Notes: generated from the letters alone by a model not told the origin. A stretch of DNA of 64,000 bases from Paenibacillus protaetiae (GCF_004135365.1 NZ_CP035492.1:868001-932000); one strand, 5' to 3'; shown: positions 9,941-19,910, counted from the stretch's first letter. Program-made: numbers and translations.

Positions 9941-10840
9941 ATGCTGACAGGTGTTCAGGTGCTGCAGCTTGGGGGCGATGCAAGACAGCTGGAAGTCATC
10001 CGCAAGCTGTCGGAGATGGATGCTTCCGTTACCGTATGCGGATTTGACGGATTGCATTCTTCACTGGACGGAGCTGTCTATGCTGAATTCGAAGAGCAGC
10101 TTTTCGACAATATCGATGTGCTGCTGCTGCCGGCAGTAGGGACGGATGACCAAGGGATCGTGCCGGCCGTGTTCAGCGACCGCGAGATCAAGCTTACAGA
10201 TCAGCATATCGCCCGTCTGCCGAAGCACTGCAAAGTATATACAGGTCTAGCCAAACCTTATTTGCGTCAGATTTGCGAGATGCATAGCATTGGCTTGATT
10301 GAGCTGTTTGACCGTGATGACGTAGCGATCTATAACTCGATTCCAACGGCCGAAGGCGCCGTTATGATGGCTATTCAGAATACGGACATTACATTGCACG
10401 GCTCGAGAAGCATGGTGCTTGGGTTTGGGCGGACGGGGATTACGCTTGCTCGAACATTGCAGGGGCTAGGCGCTGAAGTGCTGATGGGAGTCCATAAAAG
10501 CGAGCACTTCGCAAGGGCGCAGGAGATGCGTTTTACGCCGTTTTACACGGACCGTTTATCACAGTATGTGGGTAATATTGACTTGCTTTTTAATACAATT
10601 CCGACTATGATAGTCACAGCGCAAATTATAGCGAATTTGCCGCCGCGGGCCGTCATTATTGACCTTGCGTCAAAGCCCGGCGGAACGGATTTTCGGTTTG
10701 CAGAGAAGCGTGGCATTAAAGCGCTTCTGGCAACCTCTCTCCCTGGAATCGTCGCTCCTAAGACTGCTGGACGTATCATTGCGGATTGTCTGATTCAGCT
10801 GATTACGGACGATTTGATGACACGGGGGAATGAATCATGA
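9941..10840 (+). CDS. dpaA: Dipicolinate synthase subunit A
   Basis: A 299-residue subunit (SpoVFA) of the mother-cell enzyme that oxidises a dihydrodipicolinate-pathway intermediate to dipicolinic acid, which is stored in the spore core with calcium. A nucleotide-binding motif, LGFGRTG, lies about residues 159-165 in a Rossmann-like C-terminal half. The ATG follows AGAAAGGAG. The stop overlaps the dpaB start (ATGA), so the two subunits are coupled. A sigma-K-like promoter lies directly upstream. Confidence 0.95.
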   Translation: MLTGVQVLQLGGDARQLEVIRKLSEMDASVTVCGFDGLHSSLDGAVYAEFEEQLFDNIDVLLLPAVGTDDQGIVPAVFSDREIKLTDQHIARLPKHCKVYTGLAKPYLRQICEMHSIGLIELFDRDDVAIYNSIPTAEGAVMMAIQNTDITLHGSRSMVLGFGRTGITLARTLQGLGAEVLMGVHKSEHFARAQEMRFTPFYTDRLSQYVGNIDLLFNTIPTMIVTAQIIANLPPRAVIIDLASKPGGTDFRFAEKRGIKALLATSLPGIVAPKTAGRIIADCLIQLITDDLMTRGNES

Positions 10841-11430
10841 ATTGGTCTGGTATAACGGTTGGCTATGCGCTTACCGGTTCGCATTGCACGTTGGAAGAGG
10901 TTATGCCGCAAGTGAAAAGATTTGTGGATGCAGGAGCTAATGTCGTTCCGATTGTATCCCAATCGATTATGACGACGGATACGCGGTTCGGAACCTCGGC
11001 TCATTGGCAGGAGCAGCTTAAAGCTTTGACCGGCAACGAACTGATTTCAACGATCGTGCAGGCTGAACCGCTTGGCCCATCCAAACTGATTGATGTTTTG
11101 CTTATTTCGCCATGCACAGGAAATACGACAAGCAGGCTGGCCAATGCAATTACGGACAGTCCGGTACTGATGGCAGCCAAAGCGCAAATGCGAAACGGCA
11201 GACCTATCGTGCTTGCTATTTCCACGAATGACGGATTAGGGCTTAACGCCGCCAACATCGCAAAGCTGTTAGTGGCTAAACATATGTATTTCGTACCGTT
11301 TGGTCAGGACAATCCGGAGCAAAAGCCCAATTCACTTGTTGCCCGGATGGATCTCGCAATGGAAGCTTGCGAAGCCGCTTTGCAGGGTCGCCAGCTTCAG
11401 CCGATGTTGATTGAACGATTTAATTATTAA
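10837..11430 (+). CDS. dpaB: Dipicolinate synthase subunit B
   Basis: The 197-residue flavoprotein-like subunit (SpoVFB) of dipicolinate synthase. The N terminus GITVGYALTGSHCTLEEV and the central LLISPCTGNTTSRLANAITDS are characteristic of the family. It overlaps dpaA by 4 bp. In most Firmicutes the next gene is asd; here it is followed by about 420 bp of degenerate asd-like sequence before dapG. Confidence 0.95.
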   Translation: MNWSGITVGYALTGSHCTLEEVMPQVKRFVDAGANVVPIVSQSIMTTDTRFGTSAHWQEQLKALTGNELISTIVQAEPLGPSKLIDVLLISPCTGNTTSRLANAITDSPVLMAAKAQMRNGRPIVLAISTNDGLGLNAANIAKLLVAKHMYFVPFGQDNPEQKPNSLVARMDLAMEACEAALQGRQLQPMLIERFNY

Positions 11431-11439
11431 TTATTCTCT

Positions 11440-11840
11440 CAAATTGTTCGATTATTCAGATGCAGGCAGCTCTTGGATGGAATTTCATTTCGGAGCCGGC
11501 GGCATTTTGAAGCAAGAGTACACGACAATCCATACAAATATAGCAACCGTTGTTCATACCGGTTGTTAACGGATATTCCGATTCGGTAACGTCGTTTGAT
11601 TACAACTATGAACTGGAAGATGGTTAACGGCTGCTGTCGGACGCTCCGGGTGTTACTCTCGTTGACCATCCGGCCGATCAGAGATGTCCGCTAATGCAGC
11701 GGACGGCTCTGACAAGCCGGATGTTTTGTCGGCTGTTGCGAAGCGGTGTGAGGTGCACGCGGACGGTTTACGTTTGGGTCGCATGACATACCGCAGCGAC
11801 AGTAACGCCGTAACGCATCTTTGCAGAAGTTACGGGGGAA
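11440..11840 (+). pseudogene. asd: Degenerate remnant of asd (aspartate-semialdehyde dehydrogenase)
   Basis: No intact frame fills the 420 bp between dpaB and dapG, but pieces of Asd can be read in order if frames are switched. SATCVRIPV-like and NG-S-DSVNV-like segments lie at about 11540-11600. LLSDAPGVTLVDHPADQ is clean at 11631-11681. GSDKPDV followed by a broken FVG is at 11705-11733. GLRL, then a broken WVA-DN, is at 11765-11790, and NAV plus AE lie near 11803-11830. An intact gene needs about 1,040 bp, so some 600 bp is missing and several one-base indels remain. The position between dpaB and dapG is exactly where asd lies in Bacillus. A possible N-terminal scrap (IVLFSAGGSS-like) near 11440 is weaker. 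This matching was done by eye. Confidence 0.65.
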
Positions 11841-11849
11841 ATCATCAAT

Positions 11850-13064
11850 ATGCGTATTTTAGTTCAAAAATTTGGCGGTACTTCTCTTTCGACACCAGAT
11901 GCGAGAGAGCATGTGGTCCGCCATATTATGCGGGAGAGAGAGAACGGCTATTCGCTCGTTATCGTCGTTTCCGCGATGGGCCGCAAAGGCGATCCGTACG
12001 CGACAGATACGCTGCTGCAACTTGTGTCGCAGAACGGCGGCCGTCTGCAGCCTCGGGAACAGGATATGCTGCTGAACTGCGGAGAGCTTATTTCTGCCGC
12101 TGTTTTAAGCAGCCTGCTGCAGTCGGAAGGCATTCCGACGATTGCTTTATCCGGCGGCCAAGCCGGTATTCGTACGGATGAGCAATACGGCCACGCCAGA
12201 ATCAAATCCATTCGTCCGGATGTGATGCTGAATCATCTGGAGCAAGGAAAAGTCGTTATCGTTGCCGGGTTTCAAGGCATGACGGAAAACGGCGATTTTA
12301 CAACGCTTGGACGAGGCGGAAGCGACACATCTGCTACTGCTCTTGGTGCGGCGTTGCAAGCGGAAATGGTTGATATTTATACGGATGTAAACGGAATATT
12401 GACGGCCGATCCGCGTTTTGTCGAAGATGCAAGACAGCTTTCTACAGTTGGCTATACCGAAATATGCAACATGGCGCGCCAAGGAGCAAAGGTCATCCAT
12501 CCGCGTGCGGTAGAAATTGCCCAGCAAGCCCGGATTCCGCTGCGTGTCCGCTCGACGTTCTCGACGGATGAAGGCACGCTTGTAACGGACAACTCGCTTC
12601 TTGCGGGCGATATTCGCGTGAAAGACCGCCATGTAACCGGAATTGCTCACGTAAGCGGCGTGACGCAAATTTCCGTGCAGGCTATTGAAGGCAGCAGCGA
12701 TATGCAGCTTCAAGTGTTTCAGGCGATGGCCCGCAATCATATCAGCGTTGATTTTATTAATGTCACGCCAGGCGGAGCGGTATACACCGTTTTTGACCAT
12801 GACGCAGGCAGAGCAATTGAAGTTCTCAAAAACATCGGCTTTAATCCTGTAGCAACAAAAGGCTGCGCCAAAGTATCTGTCATTGGCGGCGGCATGAACG
12901 GCGTACCGGGGATTATGGCCAGAATTGTTGAAGCGTTAACGGAGCAAAGCATTACCATATTGCAGTCTGCGGACTCAAACACGACCATTTGGGTACTTGT
13001 CAAGGAACAGGATATGATTCCGGCCTTGCGCGCCCTGCACCATAAATTTGAGCTTCATCTGTAA
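11850..13064 (+). CDS. dapG: Aspartate kinase I (DAP-sensitive type)
   Basis: This 404-residue enzyme phosphorylates aspartate, the first step towards lysine, DAP, threonine and methionine. The kinase motif KFGGTS is at residues 7-12; the C-terminal third holds two ACT domains for feedback control, with ISVDFINVTPGG and GVPGIMARIVEAL visible. The length equals that of B. subtilis DapG. GGGGGAA lies a few bases before the ATG. With dapA it supplies dihydrodipicolinate-pathway intermediates to dpaAB, but the asd step between them is not encoded intact here. Confidence 0.95.
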   Translation: MRILVQKFGGTSLSTPDAREHVVRHIMRERENGYSLVIVVSAMGRKGDPYATDTLLQLVSQNGGRLQPREQDMLLNCGELISAAVLSSLLQSEGIPTIALSGGQAGIRTDEQYGHARIKSIRPDVMLNHLEQGKVVIVAGFQGMTENGDFTTLGRGGSDTSATALGAALQAEMVDIYTDVNGILTADPRFVEDARQLSTVGYTEICNMARQGAKVIHPRAVEIAQQARIPLRVRSTFSTDEGTLVTDNSLLAGDIRVKDRHVTGIAHVSGVTQISVQAIEGSSDMQLQVFQAMARNHISVDFINVTPGGAVYTVFDHDAGRAIEVLKNIGFNPVATKGCAKVSVIGGGMNGVPGIMARIVEALTEQSITILQSADSNTTIWVLVKEQDMIPALRALHHKFELHL

Positions 13065-13085
13065 ATTATATAGGAGGATTTTAAG

Positions 13086-13961
13086 ATGGAATTCGGAAGG
13101 CTTATTACCGCAATGGTAACCCCTTTTACCGCCGAGAATGAAATCGATTGGGAGACAACAGGCCGGTTGATTGATTATTTGATCGAGGAGCAGCAAAGCG
13201 ACAGCCTTGTTGTTGCAGGCACGACAGGCGAATCGCCTACGTTAAGCGACGAGGAAAAGCTGGCATTGTTCCGTTTCGCAGTCGAACGTGCTGCGGGCCG
13301 ATGCAAAATCATAGCGGGGACAGGCAGCAACAATACGGCCCATTCGATCCATCTGACCAAAGAGGCGGAAGCTGCTGGCGTTCATGGCGTGCTGCTGGTC
13401 TCGCCTTATTACAATAGGCCAAATCAGGAAGGGCTGTATCAGCATTTTAAAGCGATTGCTGAAGCAACTACGCTTCCTGTTATGCTGTATAACGTTCCGG
13501 GGCGCACAGCCGTTAATATTTCGGTAGAGACGACGCTGCGTCTGGCTGAGATTGACAATATCGTCGCGACCAAAGATTGCAACGGCGCGGATCATTTGAC
13601 GGAGATTATTGCGTCTGCGCCGGCTGGCTTCAGAGTATACAGCGGCGAGGACATCTCAACCTTGACGACGCTGGCTGTCGGCGGCTATGGGATTGTTAGC
13701 GTTGCCAGCCATATCGTTGGCGCCAAAATGAAGCAAATGATCCAATCTTATTTAAGCGGCGACGTGCAGCAAGCGGCGAAGCTTCATGCGGAATGTTATC
13801 CGGTACTGAAAGGCTTATTCCATTGTCCGCATCCGGTTCCGAACCCGGTTCCGGTTAAATATGCGCTTTCGCTTAAAGGCTTGCCTGTAGGCAGCGTAAG
13901 GCTGCCGCTTGCTCCGATCTCGGAGCAGGAAGCCGAATTTGTCCGCAAGCTGGTCCAATAA
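13086..13961 (+). CDS. dapA: 4-hydroxy-tetrahydrodipicolinate synthase
   Basis: A 291-residue TIM-barrel enzyme that condenses pyruvate with aspartate semialdehyde. The Schiff-base Lys163 (VATKDC) and Tyr135 (MLYNVPGRT) are present, as is AGTTGESPTL. Two details differ from the usual family sequence: the residues after the catalytic Lys read DCNG rather than E-A-S/T-G, and the NP(V/I)PVK motif is preceded by an extra HPVP, giving CPHPVPNPVPVK, which looks like a small in-frame duplication. AGGAGG precedes the ATG. It ends the dpa-dap transcript. Confidence 0.94.
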   Translation: MEFGRLITAMVTPFTAENEIDWETTGRLIDYLIEEQQSDSLVVAGTTGESPTLSDEEKLALFRFAVERAAGRCKIIAGTGSNNTAHSIHLTKEAEAAGVHGVLLVSPYYNRPNQEGLYQHFKAIAEATTLPVMLYNVPGRTAVNISVETTLRLAEIDNIVATKDCNGADHLTEIIASAPAGFRVYSGEDISTLTTLAVGGYGIVSVASHIVGAKMKQMIQSYLSGDVQQAAKLHAECYPVLKGLFHCPHPVPNPVPVKYALSLKGLPVGSVRLPLAPISEQEAEFVRKLVQ

Positions 13962-13984
13962 GCATTTCACATGGCACTTCCTAC

Positions 13985-14015
13985 AACCGGTGCGATTATC
14001 GCACCGGTTTTTTTT
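13985..14015 (+). terminator. Rho-independent terminator after dapA
   Basis: A perfect 11-bp stem AACCGGTGCGA / TCGCACCGGTT with a 3-nt loop and T8. Confidence 0.92.
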
Positions 14016-14114
14016 ATCTCCATTCGGGAAACGATAATGTCAATTAAACGGCACGGACATCAGGATCAAGCCATGCGAAAGCACGATGCCTTCGGAACGC
14101 TTTCTTTGTTTCAC

Positions 14115-14144
14115 TTGTGTTCCATCTTTTTCTTCATGTATAAT
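14115..14144 (+). promoter_or_regulatory. Candidate sigma-A promoter for the RNase J gene
   Basis: TTGTGT at 14115-14120 and TATAAT at 14139-14144 with an 18-bp spacer, giving a leader of about 120 nt before the RNase J start. The rest of the 313-bp gap between dapA and this gene holds only the dapA terminator and no readable gene. Confidence 0.5.
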
Positions 14145-14274
14145 GGTCTCAAGTGATTGGGTGCGGCAATTATTTGAAGGAAAGAATGGGTTTGGCGGAG
14201 CGGCGTCCGGCAATAACCTTTTTTATATGCAAATTGAATACAGGTTAGTTATAACTATAGGAGGATAGATCCCA

Positions 14275-15954
14275 TTGTCTAAAAAGAACAACCAGGATAA
14301 ACTGCTTATTTTTGCACTAGGCGGAGTAAGCGAGATCGGTAAAAATATGTATGTCATTCAATACGGTAATGACATTGTTGTTGTAGATTCAGGTTTGAAA
14401 TTTCCAGAAGAGGACATGCTCGGCATTGATATCGTAATTCCGGATATTACTTACTTAACGGATAATCGCGATAAAGTGCGCGGAATACTTATCACCCACG
14501 GCCATGAAGACCATATCGGCGGCTTGCCGTATGTACTGAAGCATTTGAACGTGCCAGTATACGGCACGAAACTTACGCTTGGCCTGATTGAGGGCAAGCT
14601 GAAGGAAGCGGGGCTGCTTGGCGAGACGAAGCGTATTCTCATTAATGCGGATTCCGAGATTCAGCTCGGTGCGATTCGCGCAAGCTTCTTCAAAACCAAC
14701 CATAGTATCCCGGACTCCGTTGGCGTTTGCCTGGATACACCGGAAGGCACAGTTGTCCATACGGGCGACTTCAAATTCGACCATACGCCGGTTAATAACC
14801 AATACGCGGACTTGCAGCGCATTGCGGAAATTGGCAAAAAAGGCGTTCTGGCGCTGCTTTCTGACAGCACGAACGCTGAGCGTCCAGGCTTTACGCCTTC
14901 CGAAGCGAATGTAGGAGATGCGCTCGAAGATATTTTCCGCAAGTCGACACAGCGTGTCGTGGTTGCTACATTTGCTTCCAATGTTCACCGGATTCAGCAA
15001 ATTATTAATGCTTCGATAGCAACCCGCCGCAAAATTGCTGTCGTTGGCCGCAGTATGGTAAACGTTGTAAACATCGCATCTGAGCTGGGGTATTTGGACA
15101 TTCCGGAAGGAATGATTATCGAGCCGGAAGAAGTTAATAAATTAGCTGCCGACCGTGTCGTTATCCTTTGCACAGGCAGCCAAGGCGAACCAATGTCTGC
15201 GCTTACGCGGATGGCGCGCTCGACTCACCGGAAGGTGGACATTTTGCCAGGGGATACGGTTATTATTGCCGCAACGCCAATCCCTGGAAATGAGAAATAC
15301 GTTGGCCGCACCGTCGACGAACTGTATAAGCTTGGCGCCAATGTCATTTGGGGACCTGGATCTGTATCGCGCGTTCACGTATCTGGACACGGCAGCCAGG
15401 AAGAGCTGAAGCTGATGCTTAACCTGATCCGCCCGAAATATTTTATTCCGATCCACGGTGAATACCGGATGCTTCGTATGCATGCTCAGCTTGGCGAAGC
15501 CGTTGGCATCGAGAAAGAAAATATTTTCATCATTGATATCGGCGACACCGTCGAAATTCAGAACGGCGCAGCACGCAAAGGCTCGAAAGTGCCTGCAGGC
15601 AACGTCCTGATCGACGGCCTTGGCGTCGGCGATGTAGGCAACATCGTATTGAGAGACCGGAAACTGTTGTCGCAAGACGGTATTCTCGTCGTTGTCGTAA
15701 CGCTCAGCAAGCAGGATGGAACGATATTGTCGGGTCCAGACATCATCTCCCGCGGTTTTGTATATGTTCGAGAGTCCGAAGGATTGCTTGATGAAGCGAA
15801 CCGTATCGTTACAACAACGCTGAACAAATTGATGAACGATAACGTCAATGAATGGGCATCGCTCAAAACGAATGTTAAAGACGCGCTCGGCCGGTTCCTG
15901 TATGAACAGACCCGCCGCCGTCCAATGATTCTTCCGATCATTATGGAAGTATAA
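14275..15954 (+). CDS. rnjB: Ribonuclease J (rnjB locus)
   Basis: A 559-residue metallo-beta-lactamase/beta-CASP RNase with endonuclease and 5'-3' exonuclease capacity in mRNA decay and rRNA maturation. The zinc motif HGHEDH is intact at residues 75-80, followed by IGGLPYVL; later motifs include TGDFKFDHTP, SDSTNAERPG and a C-terminal HVSGHG. Its place after dapA matches rnjB (RNase J2) of B. subtilis, yet the complete metal motif suggests catalytic competence like RNase J1. The TTG start at 14275 has AGGAGGA upstream. The 1 versus 2 assignment rests on locus only. Confidence 0.9.
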   Translation: MSKKNNQDKLLIFALGGVSEIGKNMYVIQYGNDIVVVDSGLKFPEEDMLGIDIVIPDITYLTDNRDKVRGILITHGHEDHIGGLPYVLKHLNVPVYGTKLTLGLIEGKLKEAGLLGETKRILINADSEIQLGAIRASFFKTNHSIPDSVGVCLDTPEGTVVHTGDFKFDHTPVNNQYADLQRIAEIGKKGVLALLSDSTNAERPGFTPSEANVGDALEDIFRKSTQRVVVATFASNVHRIQQIINASIATRRKIAVVGRSMVNVVNIASELGYLDIPEGMIIEPEEVNKLAADRVVILCTGSQGEPMSALTRMARSTHRKVDILPGDTVIIAATPIPGNEKYVGRTVDELYKLGANVIWGPGSVSRVHVSGHGSQEELKLMLNLIRPKYFIPIHGEYRMLRMHAQLGEAVGIEKENIFIIDIGDTVEIQNGAARKGSKVPAGNVLIDGLGVGDVGNIVLRDRKLLSQDGILVVVVTLSKQDGTILSGPDIISRGFVYVRESEGLLDEANRIVTTTLNKLMNDNVNEWASLKTNVKDALGRFLYEQTRRRPMILPIIMEV

Positions 15955-15976
15955 GATTCTAGGGATACGAAAGCCC

Positions 15977-16006
15977 GCCCGCAGCTAAACGCTGCGGGCT
16001 TTTTTT
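15977..16006 (+). terminator. Rho-independent terminator after the RNase J gene
   Basis: Stem GCCCGCAGC / GCTGCGGGC (15977-15985 with 15991-15999), TAAAC loop, then T7. Confidence 0.92.
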
Positions 16007-16083
16007 GTGCCAATCGAATGGATTTTTTCAAGTCGTACCATACTATGGTGAGCTTTAGCTTTCATTTGGAGGAGGGAATACAG

Positions 16084-16821
16084 ATGAATATAACATCTGA
16101 TCAGCAGCAGCCGGATCCGGCTGACGACGGAAACAAGAAGGCTCCTGCGGTGATGGAAGCCATTCAGCAATTAGGACAAACACAGACGCCTTCCATAGAG
16201 CCGTCCAATATTTATTGTATGACGATTATTGGGCAGGTAGAAGGACATATCGTGCTGCCGCCGCAAAATAAAACAACGAAATACGAGCACCTCATTCCGC
16301 AGCTTGTCGCCGCAGAACAAAATTCGAAAATCGAAGGCATCCTAATTGTTTTAAACACAGTTGGCGGCGATGTGGAAGCCGGCCTTGCGATTGCCGAAAT
16401 GATATCCTCTTTGTCCAAACCAACTGTCACACTTGTATTGGGAGGCGGGCATTCCATCGGTGTTCCGATTGCGGTAGCAGGGAACAAGTCTTTTATAGCG
16501 GAAAGCGCCACGATGACCATTCACCCGATACGCTTGAACGGCCTTATTATCGGCGTGCCTCAAACGTTTGAGTATTTGGAGAAAATGCAGGAGCGGGTTA
16601 TTCGTTTCGTCACCGCACATTCGAATGTTACGGACGAGAAGTTCAGGGAGCTTATGTTCAAAACCGGTGAACTGACAAGAGACATCGGGACGACTGTAAT
16701 CGGGGAAGAGTCGGTCCGTTACGGCTTGATCGATGCGGTTGGCGGCCTTGGTGAAGCGTTGAAGGAATTGAATGCAATGATCGAAACAAGGCGCCGTCCG
16801 GCTTCGGAGGTGTATAACTGA
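16084..16821 (+). CDS. tepA: TepA-like ClpP-family serine protease
   Basis: A 245-residue ClpP-fold protein. The nucleophile Ser124 lies in GGGHSIGVP and a His in [10 protein letters not shown] about 24 residues later. TepA of B. subtilis was described as a translocation-enhancing protein that may degrade signal peptides; that role is family knowledge, not shown here. The ATG at 16084 follows GGAGGAGGG; the frame is open upstream without a ribosome site. The spacing to ylzJ is 2 bp, and the tepA-ylzJ-spoIIIE order matches B. subtilis. Confidence 0.9.
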   Translation: MNITSDQQQPDPADDGNKKAPAVMEAIQQLGQTQTPSIEPSNIYCMTIIGQVEGHIVLPPQNKTTKYEHLIPQLVAAEQNSKIEGILIVLNTVGGDVEAGLAIAEMISSLSKPTVTLVLGGGHSIGVPIAVAGNKSFIAESATMTIHPIRLNGLIIGVPQTFEYLEKMQERVIRFVTAHSNVTDEKFRELMFKTGELTRDIGTTVIGEESVRYGLIDAVGGLGEALKELNAMIETRRRPASEVYN

Positions 16822-16823
16822 CT

Positions 16824-17072
16824 ATGACCCTTTATACGAACATGCCGCTGGAGGTTGTGCTTGACGGCTGGCAAAATGACCGGGAGCATCCGCATGAAGT
16901 ATGGGTGAACGGCATCTATATGCAGGTTGAACCGCTTTCTCCAGGAGTTGGCAAAGTGGTTCGCCTGCTCCAGTGCGAGTTGAATGATTATTTGAAACCG
17001 GAATACGCTCCGGGCGCCGTTGTGCAATATGCGCTTCTGTCTCCCGAAACCAAACGGAACAGAACAGAATAG
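16824..17072 (+). CDS. ylzJ: YlzJ-like small protein of unknown function
   Basis: An 82-residue protein that starts 2 bp after tepA. It has the YlzJ-like family layout, with a start such as TLYTNMPLEVVLDGW and a central VWVNGIYMQVEPL. No enzymatic motif, signal or membrane segment is visible. Gene order (tepA, ylzJ, spoIIIE) supports the name. Its function is unknown. Confidence 0.8.
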   Translation: MTLYTNMPLEVVLDGWQNDREHPHEVWVNGIYMQVEPLSPGVGKVVRLLQCELNDYLKPEYAPGAVVQYALLSPETKRNRTE

Positions 17073-17118
17073 GAACATTTGTCCACCTGTGGTATAATTT
17101 CTATCAGAGGTGACGCAA

Positions 17119-19863
17119 GTGGCAAAAAAAAGAAAACGAAAAAAATCGATTGCTGGCCAATTAAAATATGAAGTTTACGGAATTTTGCTCATAACGATAT
17201 CCATCATTGCCTTGTCGGGTGAGGCTGCCGTAGGCCGATCCTTGTCTAAGCTGTTCGGTCTCGTTTTGGGCAAATTTTATTTTGTTATAGCCATTGTCGG
17301 CATTGTGGTCGGGTTAGCGGTTATGGTCAAACGGAAATGGCCGCGCGGCTGGACGCAAAGGAGAACGGGCGTTCTTGTATTTGTATTAGCTTTAACGCTT
17401 ATGAGTTCTATGGCGGAAATCGATCACGGAATCCGCAAAGTGTCCGATTTGACCGGGAGCATCATTCTAAACGAGCTTAGCTCCAATCTGCATTCCGAAC
17501 TGATTGAATCGGATCCCGGCGATTACCGGACCATCAGCGAAAAGTCGATCAGCGGCGGGTATGTAGGGGCTATCGAATATTCTCTGCTTTTTACTTTATT
17601 TGGTTATTTCGGTTCAAAGCTGATCATGTACGTCATGATGGCGATTTCAATAATGCTGATGACCGGCAAATCCTATGTGGAGCTGGCTCGCATGATAAAA
17701 AAACGCGGAGCACGCATGTACAAGCTTATTCATACGCGAATAGCGAACCGCCATGCCCTGAAGGCGGCCAGCCGTTCAGCAGCAGCGAAAAGCAGCACGG
17801 CGGCCGGCGCCGTTCACGATGATTCGGATATTGATGATGAGGAAGATACGTATACCGTACTTCCGCCGCGCCGCAAAAAATCGCTTTTTTTCTCCTGGAT
17901 TACGCCTGAATCGCAAGAGAAGAAGCAAGCAGACGGAGACGCAAGCGATGAATGGGACTTGGAGGAAGAATCCAAACCGGACATGCGGTTAAACGGAAAC
18001 AGCTGGAAAGCTAATCCGGAAATACCATGGGAGAAAACGGCAGACGAGGGCTATTTGGAAAACCCGCAGGTACAGTTGAACACCCATGATCAAGAGCTGC
18101 CTCCGCCATGGGAGGATGCGCATGATGCGTACGCTGCGTATGTGCCGGCGGCCGAAACCGGCCCGGAACCACCATCGTTTTATCCGGATGATGAACGGGA
18201 TTCTGGTACGGAACATGGCATGGCAGAAGATAACGCGCAGCTTATGCCAGGGAATGGCATGAATGAAGATGATGCTGACTTGTTGGAAGATTTCGAGGAG
18301 AGCATACCTGAGCCCTTTGACGCAGACAAGCTTTCAGCTCATGAGGACATTGATCCGAACCGTTCTTCTGCCGGCGGAACCGATGAAGAAGAAGGCGGCC
18401 ATCTTCTGAATGGCGATGCAGCAGTGCCTCCGAAGCCTAAACCGTACGCTCTGCCTTCTTTTACGCTGTTGACAAAGCCGCGCCTGACGGGCAAGGGCAG
18501 CGATAAAGCGGATATGACCGATTCAAGACGCAAGCTGGAAGCAACACTCGAAAGCTTTGGCGTCCGGGCGAGGGTGCTGGATGTTGTGCCCGGCCCTGCG
18601 GTTACACGGTACGAGGTACAGCCTGCTACCGGCGTTAAGGTAAGCCGGATTGTCGGACTGACGGATGATATAGCGCTTGCGCTTGCCGCCAAGGATATCC
18701 GGATGGAAGCTCCGATACCGGGCAAATCTGCAATCGGCATCGAAGTTCCGAACGGGGAAGTATCCGTAGTTACGATGCGTGAAGTAATGGAAACGCCGGA
18801 GTTCCAGAACGCAACTTCGAAGCTTTCCATCGCTTTTGGCAAAGATATAGCCGGCACGCCGATTATCGGAAATTTGGCCAAAATGCCTCACTTGCTTGTA
18901 GCCGGCGCGACCGGATCGGGAAAGTCCGTTTGCATCAACGGCATCATCACCAGCATATTGTACAAAGCGAAGCCGGATGAAGTGAAATTTCTGATGGTCG
19001 ATCCGAAGATGGTCGAACTGAATATGTACAATGGCATTCCGCATCTGCTCGCGCCGGTTGTTACCAATCCGCGCCGGGCGTCGATGGCGCTGAAAAAAAT
19101 CGTCGTTGAGATGGAAAAGCGGTATGAGCTGTTTTCCAAGTCAGGTACCCGTAATATTGAAGGCTATAACACCTTGATGGTTGATAATCCGTCCGCCGTG
19201 CTGCCTTATATCGTAGTTATCGTCGATGAGCTTGCCGACTTGATGATGGTTGCCGCCGGCGATGTAGAAGATTCGATTGCAAGGCTTGCTCAAATGGCGC
19301 GCGCAGCCGGCATTCATCTTATTATTGCGACGCAGCGCCCGTCCGTTGATGTCATTACGGGCGTAATTAAAGCTAACATTCCTTCCCGTATCGCATTTGG
19401 CGTATCATCAGCCGTCGATTCGCGGACCATTCTCGATACCGGCGGTGCAGAGAAGCTGCTTGGCCGGGGCGATATGCTTTATTTGCCGGTAGGCATGTCG
19501 AAGCCGATTCGCGTGCAAGGCGCCTTTTTGTCCGATCAGGAAGTGGAGGCGGTTGTTGCGTTTACAAGCGATCAGGCCAAAGCCGAATTTAAGGAAGATC
19601 TTGTGCCCGAGCTGGAGGAAGATAACGGCCAGCAGGACGAATTGCTGGACGAGCTGTACGACCAAGCGGTTCAAATTGTGGTGGAGGCGAAGCAAGCTTC
19701 GGTCTCCTTGCTGCAAAGAAGAATGCGTATTGGTTATACCCGGGCGGCCAGACTGGTTGACCAAATGGAAGCTCGCGGAGTTGTCGGCCCGTATGAAGGC
19801 AGCAAGCCGCGTGAGGTGCTGATGTCCGAAGAGCAATTAAATGCTAATAAGATCAGCTCTTGA
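17119..19863 (+). CDS. spoIIIE: DNA translocase FtsK/SpoIIIE
   Basis: A 914-residue septal DNA pump that moves the chromosome into the forespore. It has a basic N terminus, about four membrane segments within residues 12-185, and a long acidic, Pro-rich linker (about 230-450). The motor carries Walker A GATGSGKS near residue 598 and Walker [11 protein letters not shown] near 696. A C-terminal winged-helix gamma domain (about 845-900, [17 protein letters not shown]) would read chromosome orientation sequences. I use the GTG at 17119 because AGAGGTG at 17106-17112 fits it; a GTG at 17110 overlaps that site. A TGGTATAAT extended -10 lies at 17090-17098 but very close to the start. Confidence 0.95.
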   Translation: MAKKRKRKKSIAGQLKYEVYGILLITISIIALSGEAAVGRSLSKLFGLVLGKFYFVIAIVGIVVGLAVMVKRKWPRGWTQRRTGVLVFVLALTLMSSMAEIDHGIRKVSDLTGSIILNELSSNLHSELIESDPGDYRTISEKSISGGYVGAIEYSLLFTLFGYFGSKLIMYVMMAISIMLMTGKSYVELARMIKKRGARMYKLIHTRIANRHALKAASRSAAAKSSTAAGAVHDDSDIDDEEDTYTVLPPRRKKSLFFSWITPESQEKKQADGDASDEWDLEEESKPDMRLNGNSWKANPEIPWEKTADEGYLENPQVQLNTHDQELPPPWEDAHDAYAAYVPAAETGPEPPSFYPDDERDSGTEHGMAEDNAQLMPGNGMNEDDADLLEDFEESIPEPFDADKLSAHEDIDPNRSSAGGTDEEEGGHLLNGDAAVPPKPKPYALPSFTLLTKPRLTGKGSDKADMTDSRRKLEATLESFGVRARVLDVVPGPAVTRYEVQPATGVKVSRIVGLTDDIALALAAKDIRMEAPIPGKSAIGIEVPNGEVSVVTMREVMETPEFQNATSKLSIAFGKDIAGTPIIGNLAKMPHLLVAGATGSGKSVCINGIITSILYKAKPDEVKFLMVDPKMVELNMYNGIPHLLAPVVTNPRRASMALKKIVVEMEKRYELFSKSGTRNIEGYNTLMVDNPSAVLPYIVVIVDELADLMMVAAGDVEDSIARLAQMARAAGIHLIIATQRPSVDVITGVIKANIPSRIAFGVSSAVDSRTILDTGGAEKLLGRGDMLYLPVGMSKPIRVQGAFLSDQEVEAVVAFTSDQAKAEFKEDLVPELEEDNGQQDELLDELYDQAVQIVVEAKQASVSLLQRRMRIGYTRAARLVDQMEARGVVGPYEGSKPREVLMSEEQLNANKISS

Positions 19864-19879
19864 GCCAGATGCAAAAATC

Positions 19880-19910
19880 TGCATAGAACGAGTAAGCCTT
19901 TCTCATACTA
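19880..19910 (+). promoter_or_regulatory. Sigma-G promoter for sleB
   Basis: TGCATA at 19880-19885 and CATACTA at 19904-19910, 18 bp apart, match the sigma-G consensus (TGnATA, CATnnTA). Forespore expression is expected for a germination lytic enzyme. A hairpin (GCAAGT at 19914 with ACTTGC at 19941) lies at the transcript 5' end. Confidence 0.7.

Noticed and set aside
11684-12181. A 165-codon plus-strand frame running from the asd remnant into dapG
   Set aside because: Its first part is a frame-broken piece of asd and its second part an out-of-frame reading of dapG; there is no ribosome site.
17090-17098. Extended -10 (TGGTATAAT) before spoIIIE
   Set aside because: No -35, and the start site would fall on the ribosome-binding site; too doubtful to list as a promoter.
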